Below are positions 16,372-23,743 of a DNA stretch of 64,000 bases, piece after piece. The stretch is from Iamia majanohamensis. Its GTDB lineage: Bacteria > Actinomycetota > Acidimicrobiia > Acidimicrobiales > Iamiaceae. The notes beneath the pieces are model-generated. The model did no database searches. It was given only the letters and a program-made list of their open reading frames with translations, and was not told the DNA's origin. The stretch lies in the NCBI RefSeq assembly GCF_028532485.1, contig NZ_CP116942.1, positions 3,658,001 to 3,722,000 of the forward strand, written 5' to 3'. Within the stretch, counting starts at the first letter, position 1. Each line of letters opens with the position of its first letter. Both the position numbers and the translations under genes were made by a program.

Positions 16372-17424
16372 TCAGCGAACGAGGCTCCGACCGACGCTCT
16401 CCAGCCGCCGCGCATCTGCGACCGCCGCCTCGAGCTGCGTGGGCCAATCGTTGGATCCCACCATCCACTCGTTGAGGTCGCCGCCAGGCGGGCGCACGTT
16501 GAGCGCAGTGCGGTGATGGGCCTTCAGGAGCTCGCCGAGGTGGGCGGCGCTCCGCTGGCCCTTGCCCTCCTCGGGGTCGAAGGCCATCACGAGTGGGGCC
16601 GGAAGTCGGGCGAGGGCCAGAGCGTGGGAGGCATCCGGGCATCCGGTCCCGAAGAAGGGGACAGCGACGTACCCCGCCGCTGCGGCGGAGAGCCCATCGA
16701 TCGCTCCCTCGGTGATCACGATCTCGTCGTGAAGCCGTTGAGCGGGCTCGTACCTGCACATGCGCGGGCTCGGTGCGAGGTCGTAGGCCGGGTTGAGGTA
16801 CCGGGTCCGACCGGGACCTGGACGCATGACCCGGATGTGGGCGTAGATCGGTTGGCCGTCGACGATGGTCGGAAAGACGGCACCGGCGGCTCGTGGCATG
16901 CCGTCGGGACGGAACTGACGGCGCGATCCCGTATCAGCCCCGATCTCGTTGACGCGCAGGACATCCTCGGGCAGGCCGCGCTCGTCGGTGAGCCAACGAA
17001 GGACCGGCGCGCCCGCTGGGGTCCAGAGCGTCGCGGCGCACTCCCGTGCGTAACGCGCCAATCCCTCGGGATGCCGCTCGCAACGAGGCCGGGGAGGGCG
17101 GCGTGCCAGCCCGACCACGGCGTCGTCCGGGCGCTGGCCGGCCCTCGCGGCCAGGTAGTCGAATGCGCTCCGGACGCTCCCTCCATGGACGGCGAGCACC
17201 AGGTCGATGGCCGTGCCGCCCGTGCCGCAGCCGAAGCACCCCCAGCGTTGCTCACCCCATCGCGTCGTGTAGATGCCGAGAGGCGGCGTCCGTCCCGTCT
17301 GCGCATGGTTCGGGTTCGGGCACGGCCAGGTCGCCGATCGCTCCGTGCCGTGGTGTGGGCCCAGCAGCTCGTCGGCGAGCGCCTCGAGCGACACCGAGGC
17401 CAGGAGGGCAGAGCGGTCGTACAC
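16372..17424 (-). CDS. DNA primase-like protein (CHC2 zinc finger plus toprim)
   Basis: A 350-residue protein. The N terminus carries a CHC2-type zinc ribbon (CPNPNHA, then WGCFGCGTGG); a toprim core follows with EIVITEGAIDGLSA and VMAFDPEEGKGQ. Such primases on conjugative elements prime replication of transferred single-stranded DNA. It follows the VirB4-like gene by 3 bases and is the last of the leftward transfer operon running from 22585. The helicase-binding domain of chromosomal DnaG is absent, which fits an element-borne primase. Confidence 0.85.
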   Translation of the reverse strand: MYDRSALLASVSLEALADELLGPHHGTERSATWPCPNPNHAQTGRTPPLGIYTTRWGEQRWGCFGCGTGGTAIDLVLAVHGGSVRSAFDYLAARAGQRPDDAVVGLARRPPRPRCERHPEGLARYARECAATLWTPAGAPVLRWLTDERGLPEDVLRVNEIGADTGSRRQFRPDGMPRAAGAVFPTIVDGQPIYAHIRVMRPGPGRTRYLNPAYDLAPSPRMCRYEPAQRLHDEIVITEGAIDGLSAAAAGYVAVPFFGTGCPDASHALALARLPAPLVMAFDPEEGKGQRSAAHLGELLKAHHRTALNVRPPGGDLNEWMVGSNDWPTQLEAAVADARRLESVGRSLVR

Positions 17425-17427
17425 GCC

Positions 17428-18723
17428 TCATGCCGCTTCGGATCGGCCCTGCATCCGGGCATCGGTGTCGGTGAGGGGCGCCTCGCCCGGAGCGAGCAGG
17501 TGCTGGACGAGGGCGCTGCGACCGCCGATGTGCCAGAGGGCGCGGCCCCGAGCGAGCTGCCCGACGACGCGCGTCTCCGGCTCGGTCAGGCCGAAGTGCG
17601 TCGCGGCCGCGCTGAGCTGGTCCGGTGCCTGGCGCAGGATGATCGTCGTCGCCGCGTCGGCGAGGAGGCCGGCGGCGATCTTGGCTGTGCTGGTTCCGTC
17701 GTCGGCCTGGGCGGCGAGGTCGGAGGCCCTGTGGGCGACGCAGAGGTTGGCGACGCCGTACGTCCGGCCGAGCTTGCATGCGCTCTGGAGGTAGGCCGCG
17801 GTGTGGCGGTTGGCGAGGAGCGCCCAGGCCTCGTCGAGCACCTGCATGCGTTGCGGCCCGGGGCAGGCCATCAGCTGCTGGAGCCAGCCGGCCGCGGCGA
17901 CCATCACGAGTGGCAGAGCGTCGGAGTCGACGGGGACGCCGGAGAGGTCGAGCACGAGACCCGGGCCATCCCAGCGGAGCGGGACGGTCGACGGTCCGTC
18001 GAACATGCCGCGCAGCGATCGAGTGAGGAGCTTGTCGAGCGCGTAGGCGACGGCGGACGCGTCGACCGCGACCTCCTCGCTCGTGCGACGGAGACGGGTC
18101 GCCATGTCGGCGGTGGGGGCCGTGAGGAGTCGTGCGACATCGACGAGGGTCGGTTCCGACCCCGTCGAGGACTGGCGGAGCTGCTCGACCGCGGCGAACG
18201 TGGCCGCGTCCTCGATCGGGCTCAGCGAGCGTTCGAGGACCGTGGCGACGAGGGCCGTGCACATCTCGGCCTGACGGATGGTCTGCTTCGAGGCGGGCTC
18301 GTGGTCGGCGGCCGGGCCAGGGGCGAGCGGGTTGATGCGCACCGTGCCGCCAGGGCTGAGGCGGATGACGGTGAGATCGAGGCGCTCGGCGAGCACGCTG
18401 TACTCGCCCTTCGGGTCGACGACCGCGAACCACCGACCGGTGGGCCCGGTTCCGTAGACCGCGGCCTGGCGCCACAGCAACGTCTTGATGAGCGCCGACT
18501 TGCCGTTGCCCGGTTCACCGAGAACCCAGGCGTTCGGGTTCGTGATGTGGCCCTGGGCATAGGAGTCGAACGGATCCCAGTAGAACGCGCCGTTGCCGGC
18601 CAGGAGGTCGAGGCCGACGTACGTGCCCCTGTGACCGAGGCTCGTCTGGACCGAGAACGGGTAGAGCGAGCAGACGTGGGCGGTGGTGCCGCGGTGCAGC
18701 GGGATGCGCAGCGTGGGTCTCAC
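17428..18723 (-). CDS. VirB4/TraE-like conjugation ATPase
   Basis: A 431-residue ATPase that would power the mating channel. Walker A GEPGNGKSA is at about 69-77, a DPKGEYS segment follows, and Walker B appears as QVLDEAWALL with a downstream R-T-Y-G-V sensor-like region, all typical of VirB4. Start is the GTG at 18723 inside GTGA, overlapping the stop of the SCO6880-like gene; the larger open frame upstream is a shadow of that gene. In actinomycete elements the N-terminal VirB4 half is often a separate protein, and here the upstream gene fills that place. Confidence 0.87.
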   Translation of the reverse strand: MRPTLRIPLHRGTTAHVCSLYPFSVQTSLGHRGTYVGLDLLAGNGAFYWDPFDSYAQGHITNPNAWVLGEPGNGKSALIKTLLWRQAAVYGTGPTGRWFAVVDPKGEYSVLAERLDLTVIRLSPGGTVRINPLAPGPAADHEPASKQTIRQAEMCTALVATVLERSLSPIEDAATFAAVEQLRQSSTGSEPTLVDVARLLTAPTADMATRLRRTSEEVAVDASAVAYALDKLLTRSLRGMFDGPSTVPLRWDGPGLVLDLSGVPVDSDALPLVMVAAAGWLQQLMACPGPQRMQVLDEAWALLANRHTAAYLQSACKLGRTYGVANLCVAHRASDLAAQADDGTSTAKIAAGLLADAATTIILRQAPDQLSAAATHFGLTEPETRVVGQLARGRALWHIGGRSALVQHLLAPGEAPLTDTDARMQGRSEAA

Positions 18724-20195
18724 GACGTGAAGAGGGTCGAGGGCGCGAGGCCCAGGGGCAGAGCGGCGGCCCAGGCGACGTCCTGGCGCGCGTCGAGGAC
18801 CCGGATGTCCATCCCATGCTCTCGTGCCAGCTGCTCCACGATCTCGCCGTGCTCGTCGAGCAGTTCGAGGCTCGGCGCCGACACGGTGACCAGCCCTGCG
18901 TAGGCCACCTCCGGGTAGCCGGCGACGAGCTCCTCCTCGCGGTCGAGGATGGCCTGGGTAGCCCGACGGTGTCGTGCATCGACACGCCGCCCCTTCTCCT
19001 CCCGGGTCGTCGCGTCCGAGTCCAGCTTGACCAGGTCCCGTTCGATGCGCCGGCGGCTCTGGTGGGTGGGGACCGGCACCAGGACCACTGTCATGGCACG
19101 CGTGATGCCGCCAGCAGCGAGGAACGGCTCGAGCCAGCTCGGGGCGACAGCGAGGCGCGGCCAGCTCCCGATCCACCAGGTGCGGTGCCACGCCGAGTCG
19201 ACACGGACCTCGTGCCATCTGGACTCGACGGCCAAGGGACCAGCGGTCGATGCGACCACGTGCTGGAGGCGATCGGCCAGTCGCCCGGCCAACGGACCCT
19301 GCTTCGTTGCGTGCGGAGCGATGCGAAGGCGAACGAGGCGTTGGAGCGCTCTCGGGTCCAGAGGCTCCGCGGCCGTGAGCCCGGCTGCACGCAGCCCGCG
19401 CAGCAGCGCCTCCACCGATGTGACCAGTGCTCGTGAGAAGCGATCCTCGGCATCACCACCCTGGCGTCCGAGCCGGTCGCGGGCGACCGTGAGCGTGACG
19501 ACGACCTCGTGGGAGGTGGTGGCGTCGGCCCCGCGCCGGAGGAGCTCCCGGTAGGACGACTCGGCCTCGGGGTGAGGCGTGTCCCGGTCGTGGTGCTCCA
19601 ACCAGGCGGTGTGCTCCTGGAGGCCCGCAGGACGGGCCAGGTCGGACCACGCGAGGTGGGCGACGACGCTGCGCTCGACCGCGAACTGTGCGAGGAGGTC
19701 GCCCCACCCGGCGAGCAGACGCTCTTGCTCGATCGCCGGTTGGACCACGAACTCGGGCCCGGTGACCGGGACCGCGACGGTCAGGGTCGAGCGCTGGTGG
19801 TCTCTCACCGCGCCGAGGTCGCCGGTGGCCCGCCAGTCGATCGGAACGATCTCGAGCCCGTCCAGGCACGGCGGGGCCGGCGCGGGGTCGACCGTTGGCC
19901 ACAGCGGGAGCGCCGCGTGCCAACGTCGCCCGCGCCGGCATCCGGCCCATGACCACTCGACGAGGAGCGGGACCCACTCCCATACGGCGCGACCGCCGAT
20001 GCGACCGAAGGCCACGGCCACTGCGGTCAGGAGCGGCGCCGCCGCCACCGGCACGGGCGCACCAGCGCTGATGGCGAGGACCGCTCCCAGGATCCCTGCT
20101 CCGAGCACCACGCACTGGAGGACGCCCAGGCCCAGGAACACGCCCGACTGGTCCAACGGTTCCAGTCGGTAGCTACGGGCGGGGGTCTCAGACAT
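18720..20195 (-). CDS. SCO6880-like conjugation membrane protein
   Basis: A 491-residue protein with two hydrophobic helices near residues 15-60 (GVFLGLGVLQCVVLGAGILG onward) and a long soluble part without nucleotide-binding motifs, matching the SCO6880 family that partners VirB4 ATPases in actinomycete ICEs. The ATG at 20195 overlaps the previous stop in ATGTCTGA; longer upstream sequence in this frame is Arg/Pro-rich shadow. Its stop overlaps the VirB4-like GTG, so the two are co-translated. Confidence 0.8.
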   Translation of the reverse strand: MSETPARSYRLEPLDQSGVFLGLGVLQCVVLGAGILGAVLAISAGAPVPVAAAPLLTAVAVAFGRIGGRAVWEWVPLLVEWSWAGCRRGRRWHAALPLWPTVDPAPAPPCLDGLEIVPIDWRATGDLGAVRDHQRSTLTVAVPVTGPEFVVQPAIEQERLLAGWGDLLAQFAVERSVVAHLAWSDLARPAGLQEHTAWLEHHDRDTPHPEAESSYRELLRRGADATTSHEVVVTLTVARDRLGRQGGDAEDRFSRALVTSVEALLRGLRAAGLTAAEPLDPRALQRLVRLRIAPHATKQGPLAGRLADRLQHVVASTAGPLAVESRWHEVRVDSAWHRTWWIGSWPRLAVAPSWLEPFLAAGGITRAMTVVLVPVPTHQSRRRIERDLVKLDSDATTREEKGRRVDARHRRATQAILDREEELVAGYPEVAYAGLVTVSAPSLELLDEHGEIVEQLAREHGMDIRVLDARQDVAWAAALPLGLAPSTLFTS

Positions 20196-21585
20196 CGCCG
20201 GCACCTTCGGCAGGTCCCGGGTGGGCCGGCGCCTTTGCCGGTTCACCATTCGGCGCACGTGACCTCGGCGGGGCGGAGGTCGTCGGTGCACCTCCGTCGG
20301 CGACGGCCTCGGCGCTTCCGGTTCCCGCGGCGGCGCCCTTCCGGGCGGCACCGACCGCAGCGGAACCTGCGGCGGCCGCCACGACCGCGGCGGCTCCGAT
20401 CGGGCCCGCAGCGCCTGCGCCGCCGGCCGCCGCTCCCCCTCCGCCGGCTGCCGCTCCGCCTGACCCGGATGCCGCTCCCCCACCCGATGCGGCGCCGCCG
20501 CCTGCGCCTCCGGGAGCGGACGAAGCGCCCGCCCCGGCGGGGACCGAGCCGCCGCCTCCGAGCTGGCTGATGCGACCCTTCGACAGCGACCGGGTGGAGC
20601 TGGAGAGCAGGAGACCTTGCTGGGCCGCCCGTGCGGGTCCACCGCGGACGCCCTGGGACACCACCGCCGCCTCCGTGAGCGGCATCAGCTTCGCGATCAG
20701 CAGCGGCGAGAAGGCGGCCACGCCGAAGGCCGCGGCGGCCGTGAGAAGGATGCCGACCGCCTGGCCCACCGATCCCTGCGGGTCCTCGGCGAAGGCCTCA
20801 GGGGTCGGAAGCGCCGTCACCTCGCCACCCGACCCGGCGCCGACGGCCGCCGCCGCAGCGACGGCCAAGGCCACGGCGATGACGAGCTTCGACAGGATCA
20901 ACGCGCACAGCAGCTCCAGCAGCTTGCGCGTGGCGCCCCTGGTGGCCGGCCACAGGCGGGCGGCGAACACCAGCGGCGCCAGGGCCACGACGATGTAGAT
21001 CAGCGCGGATCGGATGACCAGCTCGGCCATGAGGACCAGGCCCGCGCACACCGTCACCAAGCCGAGGAGGAACACGACGAGGGCGGTCGACGTCCCGCCC
21101 TGAAGTCGTTCCAGCGAAGCGACGACCGCGCCGAACTCGGCGATGTCGTCCTGGAAGGTGGACATCAGGTGGCCCGAGAGTGCGTCGGTCAAGGCGATCA
21201 GCGCCTGGGTCACCGTGACGAGGCCGACCATGCCGAGGATCGACACCGGAAGATCCAGAGCGATCGCCCGGAGCATCCCGCTGACGTCCGCGCTCAGGAT
21301 GCCTTGGACGATGGCGGCGAAGAGGAACAGGAGCAGCAGCGCGCCCCCGATGCTCACGGTCGTTGCGTAGGGACCATCACCAGTGATGAACCAGTCGGCC
21401 TGGACGTTCGGGTCGGTGGCATCGATGAAGAAGTTGAAGACCCCTCCGACGACCCAGACCACGGCGTCGACCACCCAGGCGACCAAGCCTCCGATCACCA
21501 GCTCGAAGCCGACCGTGGCTGTGCCCTGGACGAACCCGGACACCTGATCGATGGCCCAGTCCACGGGGTTCCAGAAGGCGATCAC
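20188..21585 (-). CDS. TrbL/VirB6-like polytopic membrane protein
   Basis: A 465-residue protein with at least six strongly hydrophobic stretches in its first 310 residues (for example VSIGGALLLLFLFAAIVQGI), then a long Gly/Ala/Ser-rich tail and a Pro-rich end. This is the usual layout of the TrbL/VirB6 channel protein in Gram-positive conjugation systems. It overlaps its neighbours on both sides (4 bases with the upstream gene, 8 with the downstream gene). The low-complexity tail probably faces the wall or the cytoplasm and is not informative. Confidence 0.8.
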   Translation of the reverse strand: MIAFWNPVDWAIDQVSGFVQGTATVGFELVIGGLVAWVVDAVVWVVGGVFNFFIDATDPNVQADWFITGDGPYATTVSIGGALLLLFLFAAIVQGILSADVSGMLRAIALDLPVSILGMVGLVTVTQALIALTDALSGHLMSTFQDDIAEFGAVVASLERLQGGTSTALVVFLLGLVTVCAGLVLMAELVIRSALIYIVVALAPLVFAARLWPATRGATRKLLELLCALILSKLVIAVALAVAAAAAVGAGSGGEVTALPTPEAFAEDPQGSVGQAVGILLTAAAAFGVAAFSPLLIAKLMPLTEAAVVSQGVRGGPARAAQQGLLLSSSTRSLSKGRISQLGGGGSVPAGAGASSAPGGAGGGAASGGGAASGSGGAAAGGGGAAAGGAGAAGPIGAAAVVAAAAGSAAVGAARKGAAAGTGSAEAVADGGAPTTSAPPRSRAPNGEPAKAPAHPGPAEGAGDV

Positions 21586-22295
21586 CGCACCGGCTCCCCG
21601 TCCAGACGAACGAAGCCCTCCAAGGCTTCGTCGAAGGGAATGGCGTCCCAGGGCCGATCACCGGGACCCACCATGGGCGTCGGGCCCGCGGTGTCCCGGA
21701 TGTCCTCGAGCGTCCAGTCGCCGCCGCTCCAGGCGAGGTCGACGGTGAAGGTCCGCCACTCGGCCTGGGGCGCAGCGACCTCAGCGGCGGAGAGGACCGT
21801 GACGGCCCACACCTCGACGGTTGCACGCTCGTCGGAGCGGTCGAGCACTGACCATGCCAGCGGTCGCACCAGCCACCAGACGCGCCCGGGCGACTCGCCC
21901 AGCTGCTCCCGAGCCTTGCTCACCTCCTCGACGACCCTTGCCACCAGTTCGTCGGCCGAAGAGGGCGTGGCGATGGCCCGCACCGCCGCTTCGACCTCGT
22001 CGTCGCCGAAGTAGAGCCATCGCTGGGACGCCGTGGCGAACGCGACCGCGGCCGAGACGGCCCCCGTCTCATCCCGGGAGTAGCCGACCGGCATGCCGGC
22101 CCGTTCCTCGGCGGGACCCGACGGCACCGCCGAGGTCTGGACCCTCGGCGGTCCGGTCGTCGCAGTCGGGGCTCGCCGCTCGTTCGAGCCGGTCGTCCCC
22201 ATCGCGAGGGCCACGAGGATGGCGACCACCACAAGCGCCCCCGCAGCGATCATGAGCCAGCGGCGTGGCGCCAGGTCGTGAGTCGAGGTGCCCAT
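21582..22295 (-). CDS. Membrane-anchored transfer-module protein
   Basis: A 237-residue protein with one N-terminal transmembrane helix (WLMIAAGALVVVAILVALAM, about residues 13-32) and an extracytoplasmic domain containing TASQRWLYFGDDEVEAAVRA and WRTFTVDLAWSGGDWTLEDI. The layout resembles VirB8/TcpC-like or conjugal transfer lipoprotein-like proteins but no motif proves it. The ATG at 22295 shares one base with the stop of the preceding small gene (TGATG). Confidence 0.6.
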   Translation of the reverse strand: MGTSTHDLAPRRWLMIAAGALVVVAILVALAMGTTGSNERRAPTATTGPPRVQTSAVPSGPAEERAGMPVGYSRDETGAVSAAVAFATASQRWLYFGDDEVEAAVRAIATPSSADELVARVVEEVSKAREQLGESPGRVWWLVRPLAWSVLDRSDERATVEVWAVTVLSAAEVAAPQAEWRTFTVDLAWSGGDWTLEDIRDTAGPTPMVGPGDRPWDAIPFDEALEGFVRLDGEPVR

Positions 22296-22585
22296 CAGCC
22301 CGCCGCCTCGAAGAGGAGGTTGACCGCCGAGGGCGCCAAGCCGGCCAGGATCGCCCCGACGACGCCACCCAGGGCGAAGGACTTGCCCTTGCTGGCCGCC
22401 CCATAGCTGCCGCCCTCCCGAGCCAGCCCGTACATGGCTGCCCCGAGGAGGATGGAGCCCAGGCTCGCCCAGAGGGCGATCATCTGCGCCCAGTCCAGCA
22501 GCTGCTGGATGAGGTCGGCACCTGGGAGTCCCTCGGACGACGCATCGACGTCCACCTGTGCGAGCAACCCGATGAAGGAGCTCAT
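22295..22585 (-). CDS. Small two-helix membrane protein (VirB2/TrbC-like position)
   Basis: A 96-residue protein with two hydrophobic segments (MIALWASLGSILLGAAMYGL and ALGGVVGAILAGLAPSAVNL) separated by a short basic loop. Size and topology match pilin-like VirB2/TrbC proteins. It is the first gene of the leftward transfer operon; the ATG at 22585 is preceded by GGAGGTGG. Homology cannot be claimed from sequence alone. Confidence 0.6.
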   Translation of the reverse strand: MSSFIGLLAQVDVDASSEGLPGADLIQQLLDWAQMIALWASLGSILLGAAMYGLAREGGSYGAASKGKSFALGGVVGAILAGLAPSAVNLLFEAAG

Positions 22586-22690
22586 CGGACCACCTCCTTC
22601 GCGGTCGAGATGCGCCCCTAGGCCTCACAGCGACCCGAATCGCGACATCGACCGCGGCAGAAATCGCGGACCAGGTCGGCCTAGGCCGAC

Positions 22691-23743
22691 ATGGCGACGG
22701 GGAAGACAATCGGAGTGACGAGTGCCGCGGCGCTCGTCGTCCTGCTCGCAGCGACGATCGGCCTGCCGGTCCTCACGGTCAGCGGGCTGTTCGACCGCCC
22801 GGAGCTCGGCTTCGGACCGTCCGCAGCCAGCCTCGACGGCGTTCCCCCCGTCGCGGCCGACGCCTACCAGCGCGCCGCGGCCGCCGCGCCTTCCTTCTCA
22901 CCGCCCTGTTCGGTGCCGGCGTCCCTTCTCGCTGGCGTGGGTGAGGTCGAGAGCGGCCACGGCACCCATGGAGGCGCGACCGTGAGCGGCAACGGGGACG
23001 TGCGGCCGCCGATCGTCGGCATCCCGCTACCTCAGCTCGGCGAGGACACCGACGGCGGATCGTGGGACGGCTCGACCACCGTCGACCATGCCGTCGGTCC
23101 GATGCAGTTCATCCCCAGTACCTGGCGCGCCTACGGAGCAGACGGCAACGACGACGGTGCCACCGATCCTCACAACCTCTACGACGCGGCGCTGGCCGCC
23201 GCCCGCTACCTCTGCGCCAGCGGCTCCCCGATGGCGACCGAGAGCGACTGGCGCCGTGGCCTCTGGGCCTACAACCACTCCGAGGCTTACGCCGACGACG
23301 TGATCAAGGCCGCCAGGCGCTACGAGCCTGCCGAGACGTCACCCACATCGGGCACCGGCGACGTCCAGCTCGTCGAGGTCGAGGGCATCGGCCCGACCAA
23401 CATCGTGTGGGCCCACCAGGTCCGCTCCCTCCTCGCCGCTGCAGCAGCCGACGGGGTGCCGCTCACCGGCAGCTCGTATCGCAACCCGGACGAGCAGATC
23501 GCCCTTCGCAAGGCCCACTGCGGCAACAGCCACCACGCCATCTACGAGATGCCGTCGTCCCAGTGCTCGCCGCCGACCGCCCGCCCCGGCACCTCGCAGC
23601 ACGAGCAGGGACTCGCGATCGACTTCGACGCCTGCTCGACCCGTGCGACTGCATGCTGGCGCTGGCTCAGCGCCCACGCGTCCAGCTTCGGCATCCACCC
23701 GCTGTCCAGCGAGCCCTGGCACTGGAGCATCGACGGCCGCTAG
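22691..23743 (+). CDS. Secreted lytic transglycosylase fused to a VanY-type peptidase
   Basis: A 350-residue exported protein that would open peptidoglycan for the mating channel. Residues 7-31 form a signal or membrane anchor. The first domain has the transglycosylase features GEVESGHG and AVGPMQFIPSTWRAYG; the second has the zinc D,D-carboxypeptidase signature TSQHEQGLAIDFD and EPWHW. It is divergent from the main transfer operon with about 105 bases between. Its TAG overlaps the stop of the convergent MMPL gene in the palindrome CTAG. Confidence 0.88.
   Translation: MATGKTIGVTSAAALVVLLAATIGLPVLTVSGLFDRPELGFGPSAASLDGVPPVAADAYQRAAAAAPSFSPPCSVPASLLAGVGEVESGHGTHGGATVSGNGDVRPPIVGIPLPQLGEDTDGGSWDGSTTVDHAVGPMQFIPSTWRAYGADGNDDGATDPHNLYDAALAAARYLCASGSPMATESDWRRGLWAYNHSEAYADDVIKAARRYEPAETSPTSGTGDVQLVEVEGIGPTNIVWAHQVRSLLAAAAADGVPLTGSSYRNPDEQIALRKAHCGNSHHAIYEMPSSQCSPPTARPGTSQHEQGLAIDFDACSTRATACWRWLSAHASSFGIHPLSSEPWHWSIDGR

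Noticed and set aside
16267-18903. An 878-codon rightward frame opposite the primase and VirB4-like genes
   Set aside because: Very long but antisense to two motif-proven genes and with Arg/Asp/Gly-rich, domain-free translation.
1-23743. tRNA gene or att repeat marking the element end
   Set aside because: No cloverleaf or matching direct repeat could be found by eye at either end of the region.
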